Assembly: GCA_029255685.2 (NCBI GenBank)
Contig: CM055316.2
Coordinates: 83,636,861 to 83,700,860 of the forward strand
DNA: 64,000 nucleotides
DNA from: Silene conica
Taxonomy: Eukaryota > Streptophyta > Magnoliopsida > Caryophyllales > Caryophyllaceae
Direction: 5' to 3'
In this document: one piece after another, positions 1-9,500 of the stretch
Layout: every line of letters begins with the position of its first letter
Position numbering within the stretch: the stretch's first letter is position 1
Translations under genes and position numbers: made by a program
Notes under the pieces: model-generated
What the model was told of the DNA's origin: nothing
Seen by the model: the letters and a program-made list of their open reading frames with translations, nothing else
Databases searched by the model: none

Positions 1-99
1 CTCGATTAGTGGTTGTGAGTATCTTGTGACAATGAATGGAAGCACATGCTTGTTATATTTGTAAACAAACTTGTAAACAGTGGCAGAACCAGAATTTAT

Positions 100-150
100 A
101 AACCGGGTTGAATGAATGCAAAGTTCGAAACCTTTACCTAAAGTCGATTT
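100..150. mobile_element. Fragment of a GTGGCGGAGC-type element
   Basis: CAGTGGCAGAACCAGAATTTA resembles the ends of elements at 18589-18760 and 41958-42087. Only one end is recognisable. Confidence 0.35.
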
Positions 151-221
151 CCCGTCTTAAGACGAAAAAAACAGAAAAAAAAATGGAATATGAAACTTAA
201 TAGTGACATGCTTTATATAAA

Positions 222-313
222 CAGTCTGTCTTATTTGTGATCTCTCCCCGTTGCCCTTTTGTCTCCCGTCATAAACCTGTGACGGGTTTTGTCTATCACA
301 AATAAGAATTTGT
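222..313. mobile_element. 92-bp MITE
   Basis: Terminal inverted repeats containing CTTATTTGTGAT face ATCACAAATAAG, flanked by TTTATATAAA at 212-221 and 314-323. The flank is itself palindromic, so the duplication is less certain. Confidence 0.6.
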
Positions 314-354
314 TTTATATAAAAAGGTTTATGGGAAGAAGAGAAAAATGAACC

Positions 355-650
355 TTCATGGATATATTACCTCATACTTTTCTTATTTTTGAGCATATGC
401 GTATTTTTGCCTAATTTATTACCTCAAATCTTATTTATTTTTGAGCGTGTGTGTATTTTTTCTAAGTTTATTAAAGTTTATAAGTTAGAAGTTTATATGT
501 AATGTTTTTGAGTTTTATTATAATTTTTTGAGTTTTAACGTTTTAATAAATAAAATCATAAACTTTATAGCAATATTTATAATTTTTAAAATAAAACTCA
601 AAAATATTGTTATAATACTCAAAAACTATAAAAGTGGTGCTAGTATATCG
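355..650. mobile_element. MITE of the TTTTTGAG family (copy 1)
   Basis: AT-rich element starting near ATATATTACCTCATACTT, dense in TTTTTGAG and CTCAAAAA words. Related copies lie at 28475-28825, 53806-54230 and 62625-62957. Confidence 0.55.
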
Positions 651-725
651 GATCAAAAGAAGAGAAACAAGTATAAATAAACAAAGGACTTACAAGTTAC
701 AAGTTACCACTTACAAGTTACCACT

Positions 726-1335
726 AGGGATAATAGTCTTATTCTGACCCGTGGATATCTATCCACCCGAGATTAAATGGGTGGGATATGGGTGGTGATT
801 TTTTTTTTTACAATATAGGGTGAGATATGAATATGGGTGAATTTAGGGTGGGGTATGGATCATGGTCTATCACCCGCTTAATTACCCGGTGGATATTCAA
901 AATTAATAAGTACAATTATTTTTCTTCAAAAATATTAATAAATATTTTGATTAAAAAATACTTTCGATTTGTAAAGTTTTTTTTAGAATAAAGTTAAAAA
1001 CTAGCCACTAATGTTTTGATGTATTTTTTGTTTACGGGTGTGTAGAAGTTGTGTAGATTAATTTCGCAGTTGTCAGTTATAAAATTCTAAGTTCGGTAAA
1101 CAGGATTAAAAATTATGTTCAATTTTCTCAAAAAAACTACTCCGTATATAATCTGAAATTGTATGGTAATGTACGCTTTAAATTTTATCGTCTTAGGTGT
1201 ACAATTTTTATATATCGTCTTTAAATTTATGTGCAGCTTCACCCGGTGCATATGGATATGGATGGACGAAAAAATATTAAATGGATAAGGGTGGGATATG
1301 GATATGGATATGACTCCACCCGTCCATAAACTTAC
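726..1335. mobile_element. hAT-like element rich in GGATATGG words
   Basis: The left end TAGGGATAATAG fits hAT termini. Both flanks of an AT-rich centre carry many copies of GGGTGGGATATGG and GGATATGG. The right terminus is not clear, so the end is approximate. Confidence 0.5.
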
Positions 1336-1346
1336 AACTTACAACG

Positions 1347-1471
1347 TTCATACTCTCTCAATCCCGATCATTTTTTCTCTTTTTATATTCTGAAAGCAAA
1401 ATCTCCCGTTTCCTCGATCTTCGTCAAAAATAAAACGTAAAAAAATGATTGAGACGGAACTAATACGTTAG
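1347..1471. mobile_element. Stowaway-like MITE upstream of SPL
   Basis: The ends ACTCTCTCAATCCCGATCAT and AAAATGATTGAGACGGAACT are degenerate inverted repeats of the mariner/Stowaway type. It lies about 130 bp before the SPL start, so it is in the promoter or leader. Confidence 0.55.
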
Positions 1472-1600
1472 TACAATGAGGTCCAACCCCACATCCCCAA
1501 TCACATAAATTCAAAACAAAATTCACATTTCTTCCCATTACTTGACTCTTCCTTTCTTCAAACACTTCCAAAACCACACAACAAAAACAACAACAAAAAC

Positions 1601-3774
1601 ATGAACATTCATACCAAAGAACATCCACAAAAAACACCAAAATCCGAAACCGAAGATCAACCATTTTCTGACAACAACAACAACAACAACAACATGGTTA
1701 AAGAAGAAGAAGAAGAAGATGAAGTAGAAGAGAAGAAGCAAAAGAAACCCGCGAGACGAGGCGGAACCGGTAGCAGTGGGAATGGAGTCTGGTGTCAAGG
1801 TGATGAATGTCGGGTCGATCTTACGGAAGCGAAACGGTATCATCGTCGTCATAAAGTGTGTGAGTTTCATGCTAAAGCTCACTCTGTTCCTGTCTCTGGT
1901 TTTACTCAACGTTTCTGCCAACAATGTAGCAGGTTCTCTCTTCACTCCCGTCTTTTGTAAAACCGTCTCACGTAAATAAATACTCGTTAAGGGCTAGCAG
2001 GAGTTCTCGTCCCTAAACGTTCTTATTAATATTTGTAATTTGTAAAACCGTCTCACGTGAATAAATATCGACTAACTTATTTAACTCATCAGATCAGTAT
2101 TTGTAAAACCGTCTCCCGTAAATAAATTTATAAATATAATAAGCGGATATACAATTTTCTGTGCATATTTTGGGTTTTTTAATAGAAAATTCGAGCTTTA
2201 TTAGAAAGAATATGAGCTGTATGGTAAAATTTATGAACTCCTTGAGAAAATATTGAGAACCGAAAATTATTATACAACTAAAACACAATACATATAAGTT
2301 AAACTATATTTTAATTTTAATATAAAAACAACTAAAATATAACTCAAAATAGTTTAAAAGTTCAACAAATATACACATAAGCTTAATAAAATATAATAAG
2401 CGGATTATAGCACCAGAAGTATACAATTTTCTTTACATATTTTGAACTTTTTAATAGGAAATTCGAGCTTTATTAGATAGAATATGAGCTATATGGTAAA
2501 ATTTATGAACTCCTAGAGAAAATATTGAGAATCGAAAATTATTATACAACTAAAACAAAATACATACTCCGTATTAGTTAAGCTATATTTTAATTTTAAT
2601 ATAAAAAAATTAAAATATAACTTTAAATAATTTAAAAACTCAACAAATACCCACATAAACTCAATAAAATACACTATGTTTGTACGATGCTATTATACAT
2701 CTGGCTGTATAATTTTTTTTTGTGAAATAAATACTTTGTATAAATATAAGTATATGAATAACTCGTTTAACTTGTTGAGGGCTAACAGGAGCTGTCGTCC
2801 CTGAATTATTAAATTGTCAACTTTCTTATCGTAATTTATTACCCTAGTAAAACCGTGTCACATAAATTTCGGTTCCTTTCAGTTTTGCTTATAGGTATTC
2901 CGTCAAGTTAATCTCTCCACAAAATTAACTTTTAATTCCACTAAATTCATTTCACCCCGTTCCAGTTAATTTAGTTCAATTAAACTCTACATTAATTAAT
3001 TCAATTCAGCTCGTTTTAGCCGGAAAAAACAGGGCCTAACTCATTCAACTTGTTATAAGCTAAGGGCTAACAGAAGTTGTCGTCTCGGAAACATGAAACC
3101 GTAAACTTTCTTGTTATAATTTTACCCTGGTCATTTTCCCGAGTACATTTTTATTTCGAGACCCTCTCATTAGGGTTTATTTTTTGTACTAACTCGATAT
3201 CTAAATGACTAATAAAAGTTATTTACAGACTCGTTTATGACTTTATCAGCAAAATTAGTTAAGATACGTGTATCGGAATACTTTTACGACACGATCTTAT
3301 CTAAAATAATTCTTATTGGTCGTGAGTTGCTGAATTGTGAATGTTGTTCTTTTTTGTTGTTCCTTTTATGTGGGTGATGATTTTTCACGTGATTTATTTT
3401 AAATCAATTTTACTTTTGGCTCGTGTTTGTAGAAATGTCATTTTTTAGTGAAACACGATTTGACATAATTATTAATTATCATGACGGTTTTTAATAGAAA
3501 CTTAAATGAGATCGTTGTATAAAATTGGTAGATCGATCTGGTAATTATTCAACCGGGGATGTGTTTTCTGCCCAGGTTTCACGAATTGAGCGAGTTTGAC
3601 GAGGCGAAGAGGAGCTGCAGGAGGCGTTTGGCCGGGCACAACGAGAGGCGCAGGAAAACCTCGTCTGAACAGCAACGAGAAGCAGGACCGTCATCAAGTC
3701 GAACAAAGGCGTCGAGTAACCCACAATGTAGACCAGCTGATAATGTGCCCCATAATGTTCAATTGACTACTTAA
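1601..3774 (+). CDS. SBP-box transcription factor, SPL3/4/5-type
   Basis: Two exons, 1601-1932 and 3576-3774, join to 176 aa. The 1,643-bp intron interrupts an Arg codon right after CQQCS, the usual SPL intron position inside the SBP domain. The N-terminus has an Asn run (residues 25-31) and an acidic stretch. The SBP domain spans about residues 63-138. Zinc ligands visible are C65, C70, C87, H90 and then C106, C109, H113, C125, followed by the basic nuclear signal [20 protein letters not shown] proteins bind GTAC-core DNA in the nucleus. The short length, lack of ankyrin repeats and the miR156 site 3' of the stop match the SPL3/4/5 clade, known for phase change and flowering. The ATG at 1601 is the first in frame and needs no upstream exon. 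Confident in family; the exact orthologue is not assignable. Confidence 0.95.
2135..2722. mobile_element. Tandem dimer of a MULE-like MITE in the SPL intron
   Basis: Two head-to-tail copies (about 2135-2396 and 2397-2722) share GCGGATTATA, TTCGAGCTTTATTAG and TTATACAACTAAAACA. The first copy lacks its right end. AAATAAAT flanks the pair. Same family as 29292-29623 and 27340-27665. Confidence 0.7.
2868..3035. mobile_element. MITE of the TTCAGTTCAATTCA family
   Basis: Contains ACAAAATTAACTTTTAATTC and ends in AACAGGGCCT. Nearly the same block recurs at 60250-60476, and in reverse orientation at 12895-13075 and 25385-25610. Confidence 0.5.
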
Positions 3775-3821
3775 TTACCAGCATTACGAAATCCGATAAG
3801 CAAGTCGGTTTCTGCTCGTTA

Positions 3822-3841
3822 CCGCTCCCTCTCTTCTGTCA
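3822..3841 (+). promoter_or_regulatory. miR156/157 target site in SPL 3'UTR
   Basis: The 20 bases CCGCTCCCTCTCTTCTGTCA match the complement of miR156 except at the two outermost 5' bases and one internal base, so pairing to the miRNA seed is perfect. The site begins 48 bases after the SPL stop codon. In SPL3/4/5 genes the miR156 site is known to lie in the 3'UTR, whereas other SPLs carry it in the coding region. Confidence 0.9.
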
Positions 3842-4079
3842 CTCGATCGAGATTAGTCTGTAATGACTACTTAATTAATCTAGTTTAGTATTAATTATGG
3901 CACTTAAGTAGTAAGATCTGTAACCTGAACGTTTTACTCGGACTCGACTCTTTGTATTCAACACAGATTTGTATCCAAGTATCGGATTTGATTTTCTCAG
4001 GAAATTCTATGTTTTTGGTCTAAAATGTAATGTTGAATGCCTCATACTCATGATTGAGTATTAGTACAGAATGTGAGTA

Positions 4080-4262
4080 CCTAGGGGAGTAACCGAGCTG
4101 ATTTGAGCTCAGTTAGGCTCAAAATCGGCTCAAAATGACATATTGAATGCCTCATAACTCGCACCACCAAGCATTAGTGCACAACGTGATATCTAGCTAA
4201 GGGGAGTAACCGAGCTGATTTGAGCCGCTCGGTTAGGCCCAAAATCGACTCAAAATTTTACA
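4080..4262. repeat. Tandem duplication of about 115 bp
   Basis: GGGGAGTAACCGAGCTGATT occurs at about 4085 and 4201 with similar following sequence (AAAATCG-CTCAAAAT). Two copies only. Confidence 0.7.
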
Positions 4263-4301
4263 GTTAAAGTTGAAGCTCGAAATACTTTACTTGCTTTATA
4301 C

Positions 4302-4408
4302 TCCCTCCATTGATCTGTTTTCTTCTGATTTCTCTAATATATGTGATAAAGTATTTTAACGAAATGGAAAGAAAACAGAAAAATTGACGAAGTACAAAGG
4401 GAGGTCAA
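4302..4408. mobile_element. Stowaway-like MITE
   Basis: CTCCCTCCATTGATCTGTTTTC-type left end faces GAAAACAG...GGGAGG on the right, about 107 bp. Confidence 0.6.
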
Positions 4409-4439
4409 ATACTCAAATCCCTACCCAACATAAACTAAC

Positions 4440-5860
4440 TCGACACATACCCGTCCTGAATTGACTTGACCTAACCTAACCTAACTTGACCTGAATGTTC
4501 ATTATAGGAAGGCCATTATCCATTTATCCGTAAATAACAAACCCGAAAATCATCCGAATCTAAAATCACCCGACCTGAACCCGACCCAGTTGACCCGAAC
4601 TAAGGATCCGAGATTGACCCATAACCCTAATTGGCCCGTCGATCTAACATTCTGACCCTAAATAACTTGATAATAACATACTCAAAAATGACCTGATCGA
4701 ACCCGATTGACCAGTTTGTCGGGTCTAGTTATAGCACTCATTACACTTGTTGACTTTTACTGTTGTTTTCACTCATTTTTTTTACCATGATGATGTAAAT
4801 TGATAATTGGCCCGTCAATCTGGCCCTAAATAACTTGATAATAACAGACTCAAAAATGACCTGATCGAACCCGATTGACCAGTTTGTCGGGTCTAGTTAT
4901 AGCACTCATTATACATGATGACTTTTACTGTTTTTTTCACTCATTTTTTTACCATGATGATGTAAATGGGTGGGTGGAGAAAAAAGGGGGTAGAAGTAAA
5001 TGTAAGTTGACATAGAACACGATGAAATGTGCAGCTTAAAAGGGTAAAAATTACTCCCTACAACAAAACACATGAGAAAGAAGGTAATAAAGTAGAGAAG
5101 ACAATGAAGTATGGTCCATGTATGTAAGCTTGTTTGCTGTAAATTACTCATACATTTCTCTGGTTAAAGGGTTGGTGTTGTCAGTCAATGCTCATTTAGG
5201 TATTACTCATCCTTCCACTCAATGTTATTATGATCATCACGCTTTCTTTCTTCCTCTTTCTCGATGATTTGTACTTGTTACCATTGGGGTAATACTAGCA
5301 GATCGGGTTAACTGGGTCGGGTTCAGATCGGGTCGTTTCGAATTCTGATGATTTCCACTTCTTGTTTAAGTTATTTACGGATGATAGCCTTGCTATAATG
5401 AACAATGAACATTCAGGTCAGGTTAATTTAGGTCTAGTTCCTTCGTTCATGAACATTCGGGTCAGGTCAATTCAGGTCTAATTCCTTCGGGTGTTGGGCT
5501 AGGCTGCTTTTGCTAGGTCTAGGTTATTACGAGTACAATAATGAACATTCAGATCAGGTCAAATCAGGTTCAATTCCTTAGTTCAGGTGTCTGGTTAGGT
5601 CAGTTTTGTCAGGTCTAAATTATATAGGGTCCGTCAATTCATGTTGGTGTTGGGTTAGGTCGCTTTTGCTAGGTCCGGGTTATTACGAGTACAATAATGA
5701 ACATTCGAATAAGGTCAAATCAGGTTCAGTTCCTTAGTTCAGGTGTCTGGTTAGGTCAGTTTTGTCAGGTCTAAATTATATACGGTTCGTAGATTCATGT
5801 TCAGGTCAAGTTCGAGTCCTCGGGTGTAAGGTCGGGTTGGCTAAACTCTGTCGGGTAGAG
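4440..5860. repeat. Element-like block with long inverted arms and internal duplications
   Basis: The arm near 4490-4540 (GAATGTTCATTATAGGAAGG) returns inverted near 5375-5415 (CTTGCTATAATGAACAATGAAC). Both sides are full of GGTC/GACC words (GACCTAACC, GGTCGGGTT). Between them 4629-4799 is duplicated as about 4800-4968 (170 bp), and 5533-5860 holds two units of about 160 bp. No gene seen. Confidence 0.6.
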
Positions 5861-6577
5861 GACAATACGACTGAGTAAAAAGCTGGCATCGTTTTAGCTA
5901 AAGTTGTTCACAAGTTGTCCCGATTAAATAAAGTGGACACGGGTGATGCATTTTCAAAAATGCTCAAAAGTTCGGCTCACTAACCTGTCCCTAACTCATT
6001 AACGGTTTGTCTGTGAGCCGGTTTAGCCAAATTAAGTGCATTTGATTACCTCCAGTTTTAGCCGGTTTAGATTTATTACTGAAAAAAATCGGGTTAGATG
6101 AACCGGTCATCAGACAACTTAGTTTCACTCTATTCTTATATGATACAGTCTCATAAATTAAGACATGGATGAACCTGTCACTCTAGACAGTATCGTAAAT
6201 TCAGACATTGTTAAACCTGCAATTCTTGACCTGAAACTTGCAGCCAGCGACTGTGAAGTCGAGAATGACAGGTTTATCCATGTTTGGGTTGTTCTTGCGG
6301 GGTCAATATCAAATATCGGGTTAAGTTATTCAAGTCGGGTCCAGACAGTGGAAAGACGAACCGAACTAGAACGGAAATTGTTCACATAATTACAATTGCC
6401 AACAATCATATGAAATTACACAATATTCAAAATAAAGATGCAGAGATACGATGTCGAGGACGTTAGCCAAAAACCCAATTCGTAGTATTGTCGAATACTC
6501 GACTAACAAGCAAAGAAAGCAAGCGATAAATCGGACCTTAGATCCTTACCAAGTGGGAGATACGATGAGAAATGAAG
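5861..6577. other. Intergenic stretch between convergent SPL and PP2C genes
   Basis: Contains scattered GGGTT and CGGGTC words continuing the neighbouring repeat and two short open frames (6165-6389, 6284-6466) without recognisable features. No supported gene. Confidence 0.5.
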
Positions 6578-9500
6578 TCATTGAAATCTTACGACGATAA
6601 CAGAAATGTCGTCTCCACTGTTCCTTTTGAGGGCTTCCTCGATTAATGCTGCTGCAGCTGCTCGCGCATCCTTTATTTCCTTGATGCAATCCACTGCCTC
6701 TTGGTTGTTCATTACCTAAATTATTACTCCCAAATGTTAGTTCCGTCAATTGTTGACAATAAGGCCGACTGAAAAACTCGCTGACAGTTAATACCCGAAT
6801 ACCAGAATATGCTAAAGTAGTTTTTGGTCGGTTTGGATTTCGGTCCAAGGCATATCAGGATGTAATTTTCGAGTATGGTACGGGTTCGGCTTAGATTGGT
6901 CATTTTTAGGGATGTCATTGGGGCGGGGCGGGGCCAGGCGGGGCGGGATATAGGCCCCGTACCCGTACCCGTCAATAAAACCTTGTACAAGTTGGTTTAA
7001 TCACTATTATTAATTTCTATTTTCAGGAATTTTGTTTATATAATTTTAGTTATTTACCAAATATGTTGCTAAAATACTTTATAAAATAGCTATTTTTAAC
7101 ATTACGTCTTAATTATAACAAAACAATATTTGTAAAATTATCGTAATAACGGTATTAATTTTTGTAATAATTGGCGGGTAGGCGGGTATGAAGTGGATAA
7201 TACGCAAAAACCATCCCCGCCCCACTACCCATGGCGGGTACAATTTTCGTACCCGTCCCCGCCCCACCGCCCGCCAAAGCTCTACCCATCCCCGCCCCAA
7301 CTGGGGCGGGTGCGGGACGGTATCCACTTCTACCCACCCCAATGACCTCCCTAGTCATTTTATCGAGTCTAACTGCATACAGCAAAATGTTGTCCACAGA
7401 TATCAAAATAAGAGCTGCCCTAGAACGGGTATAGGTATCGTCGGGACTCACATGCCAAATTCCGTCACTAGCTAGGATAGCAAACTCTGCATCATCGTCA
7501 ATTATCTCGACCATGACATCCGGCTCTGAACTAAGATGTTTCTTAATACTCTTATCCCCGAACGCTCTTGCCACTGCCAATTGCCCATCTACTCGTGCCA
7601 CGTCCCCTGAATCAATCACAAATTTGTAAAATACTCATGCCATGCACGGTAAGTACACGGAATATATTATGAAACGTGACATACCAGGAAACTTGGTGAC
7701 GAAACCACCCCTCTCCTCGATATCCTTCCTTTCTGACTCCGGCTCATGATCAATTGACAGTTGTTTGGCCTTGCCATTCCGGCAGAGGACTGCTCTAGAA
7801 TCCCCGAGATTCGCCACAACCAGCTTTTCGCAGTTAATTAGGATTGCTGTGACTGCAGTTGAGCCACCTTTACCCAAGACAGCATATTTTTCCAGAATCG
7901 TATCGTCAGTGAAGTGATAAGCTCTTCTGATAGCTTTCTCAGTCTCGTTCCAAAAGTCAGGCTGCTCATCAAGAACACGGTTAGTATGTATGCGACACAA
8001 GTAACAATTGCAGAAATGAGAAAACAGATCTTTACGCCTGTCCTGAATCGAAGAGCAGTGCAACTTTCCATTATTCACGTCTTTTTAAAATTTTCCCGGG
8101 GTACAGGGAGGCAGGGAAGCATAGGGTTGTAAATGATCTGAGCCGCCTCGTAGAGCCCTCGGAATCAGCTCGGTCAAAGCTCGGCTCGAAATTGGTCAAA
8201 ACTAATTCCGAGCCGATTTCGAGTCGGGGTAGACCAAATCCGAGCCGATTCCGAGTTTAGTAGAGCTCGAAATCGGAAGTTCGGTTAGGCTCGTTTTATC
8301 TATTATTTTTAGTTATTTTGTCATTTTGTAATTTTATTATTTCTAATAAAATGTCATTTTAACATTTATAATCATATGTTTTTTTATATATGATAAGTAT
8401 TTTATATTTGCATTTATATTAAAATATATTTATCTTTATTTTGACTTACAAGTTTAAGAAAGTAAAGAAAAAAATTATTTAAACGAACTCGAATAGAGCT
8501 CGAGTTGAGCTCGAGCCTAATTTGAGCTGATTCAGAGCTTTGATTTTTTAAGCTCGGATAATTCCGAGCCGATTCCGAGCTCAAGCTCAAACTTCTGAGC
8601 CGATTCCAAGCCCGCTCGTGCTCGAACTCAAATCGGCTCGGTCACACCCCTAGGAGGCAGGGAGCCACAAGGGTAAGTTTCATGGTTAACGGGTTTGAAA
8701 TCACGCGTACGAAAAAGACAATGAAACAGCATTTTTAATTATAAGAGTCGTAATGCAATACCTCGTCTAATATGTTGTTGAATAAGTTAGCCTTAAGATA
8801 ATCGGGAACCTTTTGGCTGACATGACCATCAAATATTGCAAAGAGACCAAGCTCGTTATCATCGACCTGCCTAAACTCGGCAAAAACAAAATCCTCCATA
8901 GGATGAGATGCTTTTCCTTTGGCAGTATGATAACCGTGTTTGACATGTTTATCAATCTTGCTTTTCCCTTTCCCGGTTTCTGCCGAAGGTTCACCTGAAC
9001 CTAAGCCAACTTTTTCCTGCAATCAAATTACTCAACCGTTTTACAATCTCAAACCAATAGTCTGTCAGACAGACTGTTTCCAATAAAGCAGTGCATTCTC
9101 AGTGCATTGTTACTCTGATGATAACGAAATCAGTGTGCTGTGAGCCGGTGACTGGAGTTGCATTATATGGTACTCCGTCTTATATATATAACTATGATAC
9201 GTTTCCTTGAGCACTTCCAAAACTGTACATCTAGTAGTGTTTCACACACTCGAAGATCAAAAAGGACCTTACTATCGGCGCTCATTATTAAGTAGAGGCA
9301 TAGAGGTGTAGAACAGGAAGTTGGCTATGCCAAAACGATTGCCAACACCTCTCACGGTGATACATATGAGGGGTTATGACTTATAGATGAACCATCTCAA
9401 CCAATACCTTAAGGTGATGGTTGAGGCGCAACTATTATTAATATTCCTATTACGCTCGCTCACTCAAATGCCATTGGGCTTGAAGAGTGGTTAGTTTTGC

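Noticed and set aside
1383..1945. Minus-strand frames of 93 and 135 codons over the SPL first exon
   Set aside because: Antisense to the well-supported SBP-box exon; the Val/Phe runs come from the AAC repeat.
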